This document shows, one piece after another, positions 1 to 11,625 of a DNA stretch of 64,000 bases. The stretch spans positions 59,123,484-59,187,483 of the forward strand of contig NC_057919.1 of the NCBI RefSeq assembly GCF_018873765.1. Direction: 5' to 3'. The notes under the pieces were generated by a model. It saw nothing but the letters and a program-made list of their open reading frames with translations. It was not told the DNA's origin and ran no database searches. How positions within the stretch are numbered: position 1 is the first letter of the stretch; every line of letters starts with the position of its first letter. This DNA is from Telopea speciosissima. Its lineage: Eukaryota > Streptophyta > Magnoliopsida > Proteales > Proteaceae. Both the position numbers and the translations under genes were made by a program.

Positions 1-101
1 AAAACTCATCGCCACTAATTTCTTATTTTGCCTGAACTACAAGGCTTTCTCTATGGATTTAAGCATATTCTGAGTCTTCCTAAGCTTATCTTGTATAACA
101 G

Positions 102-2736
102 GTTGTTCAGAAGACTGCTGCGACCTTTGCACCTAGGGCTTCCACCGCATCAAAGAACCCAGCAGTACCCGGGACTGTTTTGTACACTGTTTTTGAAGTT
201 CAAGGTTATGCCTCAATGTTGCTTGGTGGGGCACTTTCGTTCAATTTCATATTTCCATCGAATGAACCTGATATATGGAGATTAATGGGGATGTGGTCCA
301 TTTGGATGTTTTGTAAGTGAATGCTTCATTTAGTGTCCTCTTTACATTGCATATTGGGTTTGAGACTTCTTTAGTCGTCTGAGAACTACTTAATTTTTGT
401 ATATCTATCTTCTGTTTCCGATCCTTGAGAACTTTCCTGTTTGTTACATCAAGGCTTATAGGTCCACAATGTTGATTCTTGGAATTTAGAATGATTGCTT
501 ATTATCGGAACTATATTTTTCAATATCGTTCGTTCCAGTTAAGGAGACTGAAATGTTTCTTTTCCCTCTGCATCTGTCTTAAGTGTATGGAGAATGGGGA
601 AACAGTTGATCACTTGTTTTGTCAGTGTTCCTTTGCCAATAAGTAGTTTCATTTTGCTGAGGGTGTGTGTTTCATCTGAATTGCCTTTTCCCCAAGGATG
701 TTTAGGGCTTATGTGGTTTTTTGCTTCCTGCTTCTTTTGGAGAAAGAGGCAAAATTTCATGGAAAGCTATGTTACTGGAATGTTTATGGTGCCTTTGGGA
801 GGAGATGAATTAGAGATTGGTCGAAGAGGCAGTCATAGAGAGGATCACCAGGGGAGTTGCTTTCTGGGCTTTAGCAGATCAGCTTTTCAAGGAAGTCCCA
901 GTTTTCTATTTGTTCAGAATGGAAAAATATCATTTTCCCCTCGGAGATGGAGTGTTGGACAGATTCAGAGGTTGACATCTCCTCCATTTTGGTGCAGTTT
1001 AGCTTAATTTTGATGGATGTTTTATTGGGAAACCTGCGTCCATCGGGGTTGTAATCAGGTTTAGCTTTGGTGCCATTGAGAGAATCTACTTGGGACCAGT
1101 GGGACAGCAGGACTCTCCTGCGGTGGAGCTGCTATCCCTTTACATGGGTCGGATTTTGCCACCAAGGAAGGTTTTACTAACATAGTAGTGGCAGGAGACT
1201 CAACTGTGTTTGGTGCTTGGATTACATCTCTTGAGGATTGCCCTTGGGGATTTGCCAACATCGTGAAACAAATTAAGTTCTTGGTTTCTCAAGTGAACTG
1301 CTTGTTCCAATGAAAGCCTAGGTCAGCTAATATTTGGCTTACATAATGGCTGAGCAAGGTGTGGTGAGACCTAAGTGCTGCTCTGGGTACTGTTTTTTCC
1401 TTTGTAGCATTTCACATTATACTTTTGGTTTGGTTTTTGGAGGGTAATTTATGTTGCGTTCAAATTTTGGGTGTTATGTGTTGTTGGGGTGGCCGGGTGA
1501 GTATCTTTGCTGCTTCTGTAGTTTGTACTCTTTATTTTCTTTGAATTTAATAAAGTTGTTGCTTTAAAAAAAATGATCCTCTGTGATGCCTAATTGAACT
1601 TTTATCTACCTTTGATACCTTTGAATCTCCTTGGCTCAAATTTTTCACTGGAAAAGTAGTATCATGTCCAAACAATTGTCCAGTCTTAATAGTCACTCCA
1701 TCGATGCTGTTGACTTGGTTTTTTGCTTATTTCTTTAGCTTTTGATGTGTTGTTATATGGCTATACCTGAGGATGAGGCATCATTTTTGTGATACACTGA
1801 TACTTGGTAGGTGAGAAACAGACCAAGTAGTTCTGTCCTCAAAAGGCATTCAGAATTTTCATTTTTGTTTTCCTTCTCTGAATTTGTTGTGCAGTAACAT
1901 AACACAGTCTTTGTTGGTAAAGTTGTTCAATCTCAATTTGGTACACTTTCTTTTTATTATATATATATATTTTTTGCGAATTTAAATCCATGGGTTTAGG
2001 TAAGAAACAACCTTCCACTTAAAGGTCTTGCAAAATAAGTAGTTGCTACTGGCCATCTATATGGACTTGTGGAGACTGGATGATGCTAAAGACTGCTGGC
2101 AACCTTTGACCAGCCATGCTATCCATTGGTGAAGAGGAGTTTGTCTTTTCTGGCATTGTTTCAATTTCCAACTGTTCATCTGGTTTTGATGGATGTATCT
2201 ATCTCTGTGCACATGCATGTGTGTGTGTGCTGGCTGGTTTACATCCACGTAGAAAATTACATGAATGCAGAATGTGCGACCAATGTAAATATTAAGTAGC
2301 CAGGTTCGATATTTCCTTCAAGCATCTCAATTTCCTAAGCATGCTAAAACCTGATAAGCTGTTTTGCATGAATATTGACTTAGTTTTCTGAGCTGTTAAG
2401 TTCTTTTCACTTCTGTTTATAATCCTCCTTTGTGTTTTCTCATATCTGCAGCAATACCTTCCCTTCGGGCTCGAGACTGCTCAAAAAATGAGAAAGAAGC
2501 TCTCAACTATCTTTTTCTTCTTGTTCCACTACTAAATGTTCTAATTCCATTCTTTTGGAAATCCTTCTCAGTCGTCTGGTCTGCAGATATTATAGCATTT
2601 TTTGGGATGTATGCATGGAAGGTACGACTCTGTTTCTTGGGTTTTCTCTCATTTTGATTTGTGATTACCTTCTTAACTTGTTGCTTGAAATATGTTTATC
2701 TTGTTACAGCTTGGCTGGCTGCAGAAGTCAGAATAG
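102..2736 (+). CDS. Plant-conserved membrane protein, unknown function, 3' exons only
   Basis: Three exons are joined in one frame: 102-312, 2452-2621 and 2710-2736, ending in TAG; earlier exons lie left of the window. Borders are clean: acceptor ACAG at 98-101, donor GTAAGT at 313, acceptor CTGCAG at 2446-2451, donor GTACGA at 2622 and acceptor TTACAG at 2704-2709. Codon TCA is split between the first two exons. The peptide has hydrophobic stretches (around VLYTVFEVQGYASMLLGGAL and LFLLVPLLNVLIPFFWK) and ends AWK-LGWLQKSE, so at least two or three membrane segments are likely. From memory it matches a single-copy plant protein annotated as a plastid membrane protein (At3g61870-like); I give no symbol. 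The first intron shown is 2139 nt because a LINE fragment sits in it; the last is only 88 nt. Exon structure is well supported, function is unknown. Confidence 0.85.
540..1573 (+). mobile_element. LINE 3' fragment in intron
   Basis: The + strand holds a degraded zinc-binding reverse-transcriptase motif around 574-650 (CLKC, then HLFCQC after NGETVD) followed by an RNase H-like stretch at about 990-1320 (FNFDG, IGVVIRF, GDSTVF, WI). These match the C-terminal zf-RVT and RNase H domains of plant L1-type LINEs. AATAAA near 1548 and an A-run at 1566-1573 mark the 3' end. Several stops and frame changes show it is dead. It is 5' truncated and has the same orientation as the host gene, whose intron (313-2451) contains it. 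I could not find a convincing target duplication, so the 5' limit is approximate. Confidence 0.75.
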
Positions 2737-3913
2737 GTGCATGATATAGTGTGTTATGTTCTTTGTCAAAAGGTTTCTTCAACTGGCTTCTCTTTGCTCA
2801 TAGAAAAGCTGTATGACTATCAAATTGAAGTGAGTAGTCTCTCTTTTTTTTGGTGGGAGAGGGGGAGGGGGAGGGTTAGTGTTATAGTTAGTGATTGGTC
2901 ATCCATTCACCGTGTATCAAGTAATCCAAGGTAGTTGGGCAGTTAAATCTCTCTACTTGGTCACATGGTCTCTACACAAGCGTTTGGGCCACGCCTAGGT
3001 ATCTACCCAGGGGGCAGAGGCATTATCTCACGGTACCCTGTGAGAGGGTGTAGGAAACACCACCAAGTAGAGATCTTTTTCCATATATATATTTTCCAGT
3101 TCTTTATGGATAGGCAATAAAAGGTTCTCTGGTACCAAACAGATTGCTGAAGTTGAAGTAACTTGGAGAATGTAAAGGCTGATATAATTGACTCATGACA
3201 GTTATTTATTCATCAATTAAATGATATTTGTAGTTGTCAAATTTTTTTTTTAATTTTTATGTATTTGCTGCCAACATTGATGAATTCCATGAGCAGCTCC
3301 TAGGTGCAGTGAACTCTCTCCAAAATTAGATAAATAAACAAACAAACAAACAAAGAAAGCAATCCCAAAGTTGGACTTTGAGGTGAAAAGAGCTTATTAT
3401 TTATTTTCATTGATAAGGTCAACCCATATAAGAGAAGCCTCTGTGCCCAGTACACAATGATACCGGCATGCTTGATATTCCTCTATTTGCATCATTCCAA
3501 TCTGATGGTGAAAACAGCTCCCATGGTTTGAGGCCTTTCTTCTGCTCTCTCTCTCTCTCTCTCTCTAAGAGATAGAGAGAGAAAGAGAGAGAGAGAGAGT
3601 CTTGATTTTTATCTCCACCAGGTACGCCTTCTGTATATGTTTCATTCCTATTATTTTCCTTCAAATATCACTAAATTTAATCATTTTGATTTAACTACAG
3701 CCCTCTATGATTTTCACGCTTTCTACCCTTTTTTAGCAGTCAAACATCTTTGGAGTTTGGAGAAGTATTGGCATGGATTCCAAATATTTGCCATGTCAGT
3801 TCAAGTTTTTAAGGCAAAATTCTGTAGCCAGTTTTGAAATTTCAGTACTAGAGACAGTGTGTACAGTAGTAGTCTGGAGTAATTAGAAGTGCAAATAGAC
3901 ATACATGGAGATG
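2737..3913. other. 3' flank of membrane protein gene, no gene seen
   Basis: This is the 3' UTR and intergenic DNA after the stop at 2736. I see a purine-rich block near 2855-2875, an (aaac) microsatellite near 3335-3355, and AT-rich DNA. The stretch 2930-3070 has inverted TACTTGGT/ACCAAGTA segments (near 2957 and 3063), which may be the ends of a short unclassified repeat. No protein-like frame was recognised. Confidence 0.5.
3544..3599. repeat. (CT)n followed by (GA)n, self-complementary microsatellite
   Basis: A CT run of about 23 bases is followed by AGAGATAGAGAGAGAAAG and a GA run. The two halves are inverted copies, so the tract could fold into a hairpin. It is seen directly in the sequence; no function is implied. 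Confidence 0.9.
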
Positions 3914-3918
3914 CATAC

Positions 3919-4385
3919 TGTTGTGCAAAGATTTCTGCCGGAGAGAAATCTACTGGTGGCACATTTGATATGCTAATAACTAGATGGAATTGGGGAATAA
4001 CGGAGATGAGACTGCGAAATACTCTCTTTATTGAATATCCAATATTGCTAATTGAATTCCTCTACATGAGGGTCTAGTCCTTAATTTATAATGAGGGATG
4101 GGATCTTGGACGATCCTTGCTATTTCAATAGTTTTCTTTTCTGTGTGCACGGTTTTAGAAAACTCCCATTCTAGTTTGGATTCCCCACAAATCCTGGGAT
4201 CTTCGGGATTCTTGAGACACGTGGGATCCTCCTTTGGTGGTTATGTAATTGCTGTGGTGGGGCCTAATTTTATAACCGTCGTGCGCGTGGGAGTTTCCAA
4301 GCGCGCCTGCAACTTGCCTTCCTTTATGAAAATTGGGGAGTCCACGTGTATGGTCAAGATTTAAAGTACGAAATATGGTGTATCA
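3919..4385 (-). repeat. 3' LTR of the Tat element
   Basis: This 467-bp repeat is the partner of 15768-16236. Just inside it, in element orientation, is a purine-rich tract (AGGGAGTAGGGGGCAA, complement of about 4386-4401), which fits the polypurine tract used for plus-strand priming. The outer edge abuts CATAC at 3914-3918. Confidence 0.95.
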
Positions 4386-5028
4386 TTTGCCCCCTACTCC
4401 CTTTACTGCAGTTGAGGTTGAGGGAGTAATGTGATAAGCATCGTCGATGGGCCTTGATGAATTGTCGAGAGCTCGGATTGCTAGTCTGAGTCTGACTAAC
4501 ACGGAGTCTGGCCTGGTTGGAGATGATTCTTCTTCTTTTGGACCTTTTTGCCCTTCATTGGTTATCTATTCATGCGCCGCCACTAGCCGCTGTTAGCGTG
4601 TGGGAGCAAAATATCTGTCGCCTTTTACGCATTTTGAGGGTAAATTGATGGGACGTCATAAAGTTTAATTTTTGAACTTCTTCACTTTCCCGGTGTTCTT
4701 TGATGATGATACTCTCTATTCGAAGTCTAGGTCCTTTCTTCTCCCTGTCATCTGATCCATTAAAAATAATCGTGCCTTTGGATCTAACGGGGGTTACGAG
4801 AGTGTCCCCAAGGGTATAAAATGTTTCAGCCTTCCTTAGTTTTCTTATCTCATCGTCTTCAAGTTCCTCTGTCAAAGATATTTCTTCGAGTTCTGCCTTA
4901 GCATTGTTCTGTGCCTTCCTTCTTTCTTCAATCGCAATCTTCTTTGTTCCAAGTAAGTGTTTTTCTTTCTTTCTCTTCTTTTTTATCTGCACTTCCTTTC
5001 TCTGTTTGTTTATATCTGCTTCGGGGAA
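4386..5028. other. Tat element, segment between 3' LTR and antisense ORF
   Basis: This holds the polypurine tract next to the LTR and a pyrimidine-rich (+ strand) stretch at 4690-5010. It looks like the leader of the antisense ORF: a donor-like CCAAGTAAGTG is at about 4949-4959. A 163-codon lysine/glutamate-rich - strand frame (4570-5061) is open here, but its composition simply mirrors the CT-rich other strand and I do not accept it as a gene. Confidence 0.45.
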
Positions 5029-8000
5029 ATGGGAAAGTCCAAGAGAAATTCTTCTTCCCAAGATGACTCAGAAGTAGAATCCCTGTTAAATGAGGGTGAG
5101 AGATTGTTCCACGGGGTTACTCAGGAAGGAAACTAGGGAATCCCCCGTCTATCACCCCTAGACGGAGGCGCAAGTTCTAGAATCTCCACATTTGTTCCTT
5201 GGAGCTCCACTGGGGCGTTTGTCGGCACCTTCAGCCTTGAATCCATGAAACGGCTAGGTAGGAAGGGTTATCGAGTTCGACAACCGCAACAGGACCCTAC
5301 TATTGGAAAAGGGGTCGATGAGATTCCCTCCATTCTTACTGACTATAATCTTTTGGAGATAAAAAATGTCTACGCGATTCCCGAGGAGGTTATTCTTAGA
5401 GTTCCATCTCCCGAAGATAGACTGAGTCAGCCCCGACCTCGGGAGGTGGGGCTTATCCTGGACGCCTTTGAAGCGGGGTTTCAATATCCCCTTTCTCCTT
5501 TTGCGGGCTGACTTCTCAGGCATTATAAGATAGCTCCCAGCCAACTGGTTCCCAACAGTTGGAGATGTGTGGGAACTTTTTTAATCAAGTGCTTTCGGTT
5601 GGGGAGATGTCCTTCTGATGCCTTCTTCATTAGGTGCTTTACATTGAATCAAAATAGTGGTCATCCCGGATGGTATTATTTTCACCAACGCGGTGTACCG
5701 GTAGTGGGTTCTCTACCTTCGTCTAACCACGGATGGAAGCAGAGGTTTTTCTGGGCAGTCTGTGAGGGGCCTAAGTGTCCCACCAAGTGGAATTACCCTG
5801 ATACCACACCTGGGAATAAAATTCCATCCTTGGACTCCGAGGATCAGGTGACTCAGGAAAAGATGATAGCTGATAATAGTCGCATCAAGGCAGAGGTTAT
5901 CGATGTCTAGGATATAGGCGAGCTAGAGCGGGGTGAGCATTTTGGGAATTCCCTCTTTCCCCTTTTCGGGGTGTCCCAGGTAGTATTATAACCTTTCCTT
6001 TGCTTGATACTTTCCTTTTGTTGGTTGCAGTGGAGTTTCCTTTGGATTCCCTCACGTCATTTATAGAGAAGGAGGACCTTCAAGTTGTCGGGGACAAAGT
6101 TGTGGCCCCCTCAGATAAGAGCAGGAAGAGAAAAGCGTCCTCCATCGAGTTGGGCAAGGATTCCCTGAAGAAGGGATCGTTCAAGCTTCCCCATGCGCCT
6201 CTCCGAGGTTTAGAAATTGTAGAGGTTTTCTCGGGTAAGGAGAAAACTTCTGACCCAGGGTTGGTCTCCCGGGAAGAGGGGTCCTCCGTGATCCAGAAAG
6301 GCCTTCCTCCTCTTGGCAATACCAATAAGGACAAGAGCAAGGGCAAGGCCAATCTTGATGTGTTCGTTCCCTGATGGTCCATCAGCAACGACCAGAGGGT
6401 GATTAGCAATATCACGGCTGTCGAGAATACGGCCCTGAATTGCGTTGCCCCACCAGACCAGGATTGGCTTTCTGAGATGTCTGATGAGACGCCGGAGAAA
6501 TCGACCCTTGCCCGGGCCTATAAGGTGACGTTCTATTTTCGGTCTGTACTGTTTATTTTCTCCTTGCTTGCTGATTCTCATTTTGTCTTCATATTAGACT
6601 TTGGCTTTTGCTTCGGAATTGGTGGAGCGCAAGAGAAAAGTCGCCTCGGTGTATCAAGAATCCAAGAGTGTAATGACGGAGTTGAGGAAGGCTGCCCAGT
6701 ACAACGATGAACGGGTCTCGCTTCTAAATACCCAGCTGGCACACTTTGAGGGTAGAGAAAGATTCTGCAGTGAAAGCACTGGAAATAGCTCAGGAGAGTC
6801 TGAGGGAGGCGAAGGAGCAAGTCCAATCTTCCACGACATCTTATGGGAAGATGAAAAAGAAGCTGGGCGAGAAGAAACAACTGCTTCGTAATCTGCAAGC
6901 GGATCTTGACAGTCTGAGGGCTCAAGTTAATGATGCCAGGACCAGGGCCCTCAATAAATATCTTAAATCTGAAGCTTGCAAGGTTCATCACATGGGGACG
7001 GTTTCTCTGACTATGTTGAAGACGGCTTACTCCATCTGGGTTCGAGTGAAGGAGAGACAACTGGATTTCAACTTCGAGGGGATATCCAAAGTGGAGTATA
7101 TGCTTAAGCGGTTAGAGTCGGGCGCCTACAAGCCTGCCTCTTCGATGGGAAAATTAGACATCCCTCGTCCTTCTTATTTTGTGATTCGTAAAGTGCCCTC
7201 CAACGAGGCCGATGGGCAAAGCTCTTCGGTTAGCCCAGGAGGAGCTACTATCGGCGAAACTGGCCAAATAGTGACCTCTGTTCCTTCTAAGACCAGCAGG
7301 GAGAGGACAATCCTCCCCCGGCCCCGTCGACCACGCCAGCCGCCCTCGTGACCCCTGAAGATGTTGTAGACGCCTCTACGGTTTAATCTCTTTGTTACAC
7401 CAGATGTTACTGCATTGTAGCTGTTGTTTTTTTGTAATCCCAGGCTTCTTGATTAATGACAAATGGCCATAGGCTTTATTTGCCGTTTTGGATTTCTGTC
7501 TAGTTGCATATCCGACCATGACTCCTTTCCCCTTTTTTGCCTAGGATCATCCTCCCTCGTCCGATGTCGTGGCTTGGGAGGCTTCAGAGCGTGGGAAGGA
7601 GTTGTAATCTCAGATAGTAGCACATGACAGAGCCAATGCTATACTGAGGAAGCGTAACTCTCAGTTGGAAGCAGAATTGGAAGATCATAGGTCCCTTGAG
7701 CATTGGGAGAAAGATCTACTGGCTAGGTTAGAGTTTGCTCGGGATATTGTGGATAATGTGAGTGACTATCTCTGGGCTGAAAGATATGCCGCGGTGAACC
7801 TTACAATCAACACGTGGTTCAATCGGCTGCATTTTAAAGTTTCTGTGTGGATAAGGCTTTAGAAGGCGCTCAACGCCTGTATAACCGAGTGAGGGAGGTT
7901 GTGCCCTATTTTAATTGGGGGAAGATGAGATTAGGTTTTGACCCGTGTGTTCCTGTATGGGAGGTTGTACTTGACCCCTTAATACTATCCATACCTTTCT

Positions 8001-8071
8001 TTCCTCCTCCACAGAATGTTCCAGGGCCTTTGCCCCCTAATCCACCTCGCCCCAAGCTCACACATTTGTAA
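5029..8071 (+). mobile_element. Antisense additional ORF of the Tat element
   Basis: This region is coded opposite to gag-pol, between pol and the 3' LTR. An N-terminal domain (about 5245-5850) has text typical of the 'putative gypsy type transposon' family: SQPRPREVGLILDAFEAGF, a following HYKIAPSQLVPNSW stretch and GWKQRFFWA. Two intron-like gaps follow, about 5970-6029 (ending TTGCAG) and about 6520-6595 (ending TTAG), consistent with the spliced antisense ORFs known in Tat elements. Downstream parts (6601-7351 and 7620-7862) are coiled-coil-like, rich in E, K, L and Q, and end in a proline-rich tail near 8040. The function of such ORFs is unknown. This copy is broken in several places. 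Confidence 0.75.
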
Positions 8072-9544
8072 CTGCTGTTGTTGTACCTCGGGCCACAATT
8101 TTTTCCCCCTTTGATGTATATATGGTAGGTTTGGCTTCATGCTCGGTATTTATCAAATTTGCGGCACTTGGTTTTTCTTTCCTTGAGTTGTCAAATTTTT
8201 CTTTTCCTTTGGCTCCTAGTGACGTTTGCCCTTCTCGCTAACATAAATGCTCATTATGGCACGAATCCTCTTTTCAGAGATTTTTGAAGATTCCCCACAC
8301 TAACATTTATTATTTCCTTGTTTGACTGATGCTTCGCATACTTCATCATTAATGAAGTTGGCGCAGAAGCCGAATCGCTGCCTGGGTAATCGCATCCTTT
8401 CCCATTTTTGGAGAAGCGTTTGTCCATTGGGGTTAGGGCACGTGGCCTTGGGAGTAACTTCCCATTAAGTGGGGTAGTTGTTCCCTTAATATTCTCTTTT
8501 GCCTTTGAACCGTCGTTTCACCCTATAAATAGGGCTAGCATCCTTTAGACTTTTGCTCCCCAAGAAGAGATGGGTTCTTCAGTGTTGTATTCCCGTAGCG
8601 GTTCCATAGAAACTCTGTGCCTCTTATGGTGTTTTGGTTGCGGTGGTTTTCTTAGATGCCGTGGTTCCATACTTCTGAAGGTCTACCTTTCTGGAACTGC
8701 TATGTTCAACTTCAATCTTCAATCAACATTTCTCTTCACAGTTTCGATCCTCAATTGACATGCAGTATCCTTTGGGTTAACGGGCCGTGATGGTGCCTCT
8801 CTGTGTGCCTTCCCTTTGCCAACTCTTTGGAGAAGGAAGGTTGCATCGGAGAGGTGGAGAATCTTCAGGAGGCTGCTTGCCGCCGACCTCACTATTAACG
8901 CATTTGGTGGGCGGTGGTGTGGATTTGTCAGTGTGCTGGGGAACCAGAAGCCAGTTAGATGTCGAGTGCTTTTCAGACTCCTCACTTCCTATGGTATGAG
9001 AGGAGAGTAACAGGGCTATTTTGGTGCTTTAGCGTACTGATGGTGAATCTCATTTGGCAAAGCAGCTGCCTTTTGATTCTCGGAATTGCTTTGGAGCAGG
9101 TGGTGCTACCTTACAGGTGTCGAGCTCGGTATCGATCATTGTGATATCGTTGTCAATGCTACCCCTGTCTCACACTTCGTAATCTACGGGGCTCAAGTTT
9201 CATCAGCCTTCTTCTGCTCGGGAGTACACAAACTCTGCAAAGAGGGCTTTCTCCTATCGGTGTGGTTGTGTTATTAGTTTGCCACGTTTTCTCCTTTGAG
9301 AGAACTTTGTTCTGTAACCGATCATAGCTTCATCGTAGTACTTGTAAACCTTACTGTGTACTTGTATTTGAAAGTTGTAATTGCTTTGTAAGCTTGTACT
9401 TGAATCATTACATACTTGTACTGGTAGGCTGAAATGCTAATAAAAGAATTTCACCATCCAAGCAATTTTCTTTGTATACTTTATTTTTGCATACTTCATC
9501 TTTTTATTGCTTGGCATTGTATTCCCGTTTAGTGTTTTCCTTTA
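8072..9544 (+). other. Tat element, non-coding spacer with a TATA-like site
   Basis: No protein-like frame was recognised. The + strand has CACCCTATAAATAGGGC at about 8519-8535, preceded by G/C-box-like DNA and followed 25-35 bp later by CATCCTTTAGAC, which resembles a plant TATA promoter with a start site near 8555. It would drive RNA through the 60-bp array and antisense to integrase. This is inference from layout only. Confidence 0.4.
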
Positions 9545-10030
9545 TGATCGGATTGTCGCTTCCTTTGATTGGGGGAAACGCCCTTGTGGTCCAACTCACC
9601 ATTATGGTCGGGTGATCATCATCTTTGCTTTGAAAAAACGCCCCTATGATGCAACTCACCATTATAATCGGGTGACCATCATCTTTGCTTTGGAGAAATG
9701 CCCCTATGGTATAACTCACTATTATGGTCGGATGACCATTGCCTTTGCTTTGGGGAAACGCCCCTATGGTGCAACTCACCATTATTGTCGGATGACCATC
9801 GCCTTTGCTTTGGGAAAAAGCCCCTATGGTGCAACTCACCATTATGGTCGGGTGACCATCATCTTTGCTTTGGGGAAACACCCTTATGGTACAACTCACC
9901 ATTATGGTCGGGTGACCATCATCTTTGCTTTGGGGAAACGCCCCTATGGTACAACTCACCATTATGGTCGGATGACCATCGCCTTTGCTTTGGGAAAATG
10001 CCCCTATGATGCAACTCACCATTATGTTGA
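9545..10030. repeat. 60-bp tandem array between pol and 3' LTR of the Tat element
   Basis: About eight copies of a unit of exactly 60 bp run head to tail, for example around TTATGGTCGG, ATCTTTGCTTTG and CGCCCCTATGGT. Middle copies differ by only a few bases; the first copy is the most diverged. Because 60 is a multiple of 3, both strands stay open (176 codons on +, 191 on -), so these ORFs are a by-product of the period. Tandem arrays in this location are known in Tat-lineage elements and can seed satellites. Seen directly. Confidence 0.95.
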
Positions 10031-10455
10031 TCGCTAGCACATTATTAGTAACAAAAATAATAATATTGCGAAGAGTCAATAATATTGCAAAGAGTCATTA
10101 TGTTTATCATTAATTTGCTTAATTAATCATTGATGTCTCTATCGGCCATGGCTTGAACTTTCAATAAATGATAATTTGGGATTCAAACAACTGGGAACTG
10201 ACCTTTATTGATAAAATTTTTGCAAGTTCTCTGCCTTCCAAGATCATGGTATTGGTACCCCCTCCAGGGTCTCCAAATGATAGGCTCCTGGGGCTGCTTG
10301 TTTGGAGATTCATTATGGTCCTTTCCAGTTGGGTGATAACTTTCCCATGGATCTTGGATCTGAGGCTTCTACCTTGCGTAGGACCAGCTCTCCTTGATGG
10401 TACCTTCTAGCTTTCAGCTTTATGCTGTAATGGCGTGCTGTTCACTGTTGGTGCA

Positions 10456-11430
10456 CTAGTTCTTTACCCGGGTTGTTTCTCTGATTTCCTCCAACAGGTC
10501 TAAGTTTATTCTTAGCTCTTTTTTGTTAACCTCGAGATTATAGAGTTGTACCCTCAGCGAGATTTCTCCTGTCTCCACCGGGAGCACCGCTTCTGTTCTA
10601 TATGCCAACATGAAGGGTGGTTCGCCAGTTGCCAACCTCGTGGTTGTCCGATATGCCCATAGAATGTTAGGCAGTTCTTTCACCCACAAACCTTTGGCCG
10701 TTTTCATTTTTTTCTTGATTCCATCTAATAGAATTTTGTTCATTGCTTCCGCTAGCCCATTGGATTGGGGGTGAGCTACTGAGGTCTTCCTTAGTTGAAT
10801 CTCATATTGGTCACTAAATTCCTTGAACTTTTGCTCAAACTGCTTTCCATTGTCAGTAATGAGGGTTCTCGGGATTTTATACCTGTAGATGATTGAATGG
10901 AGGAAGAAGTTTCAAACCTTTGCAGCGGTGATTGTTGCCAAAGCTTCCGCTTCTACCCATTTGGTGAAATAGTCGACGGCTACTACCACAAATTGTCTAC
11001 CTCCAGATGCCTTGGGGAAGGGCCCCAATATATCCATTCCCCACTAGATAAAGGGCAATGGGCTTGAGATTGAAGTGAGCTCTGTTGCTGGTTGGCACGT
11101 GATGGGTGCAAACTTCTAACATTTCAGGCATTTGAGGACAAAACTCATTGCTTCTTTGCGGAGGTACGGCCAAAAGTATTCCTGTCTAATGACCTTATGG
11201 GCGAGTGCTATGCCCCTCAAGTGTTGTCCACAAATGCCTGTGTGTATCTCCCGAAGAACATACTTTGCCTCAGATGGTCGGAGACACTTCAAATAGGGCA
11301 TTGCAAATGCCTTTGTATATAGTGTTCCCCCTATCATCGTGTACCGCGCTGCCCTCATTCTGACTTTCTTTGCTTCTTTTTTGTTAGTGGGCAATATGCC
11401 CTCTTGAAGGTAGTTGACTAAGGGGTCCAT
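10456..11430 (-). mobile_element. Integrase region of the Tat element
   Basis: At 11116-11430 the - strand encodes an integrase zinc-binding-like segment (HTGICGQHLRG, HKVIRQEYFWP and CLKCQ). At 10456-10743 it encodes the integrase C-terminal part (WVKELPNILWAYRTTTR, GEPPFMLAYRTEAVLP). The catalytic core lies between, in degraded form (IDYFTKWVEAEA-like text can be read near 10950-11000). It is a fossil. Confidence 0.85.
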
Positions 11431-11625
11431 CTAGCAAGGTTCCATCTCGATCGATAATACTTCCTCGGGCTGCTCTATACTTGGAGTACCGAGCACATCC
11501 AGGTACACCGTTCTGCCCAGGTCTTGAAAATCTGAGGTGGCTAGCCTAGAGAGGGCATCTGCTGATGCATTTTGTGTCTTGGGTACCTGAAGTATCTCAA
11601 AATGGCTGAATTTTGTGATCAGGTC

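Noticed and set aside
594-1007. 137-codon ORF near the left edge
   Set aside because: It is an out-of-frame reading through a LINE fragment; the real domain text lies in other frames.
4570-5061. 163-codon Lys/Glu-rich ORF on the - strand
   Set aside because: It is the complement of a pyrimidine-rich leader of the antisense ORF, with no recognisable domain.
9545-10030. Repeat array as a possible CRISPR
   Set aside because: Units are contiguous 60-bp copies without unique spacers, and the DNA is plant nuclear.
9504-10079. Overlapping ORFs of 176 and 191 codons on opposite strands
   Set aside because: They result from a 60-bp tandem unit, whose length is divisible by three; the array lies in a non-coding part of the Tat element.
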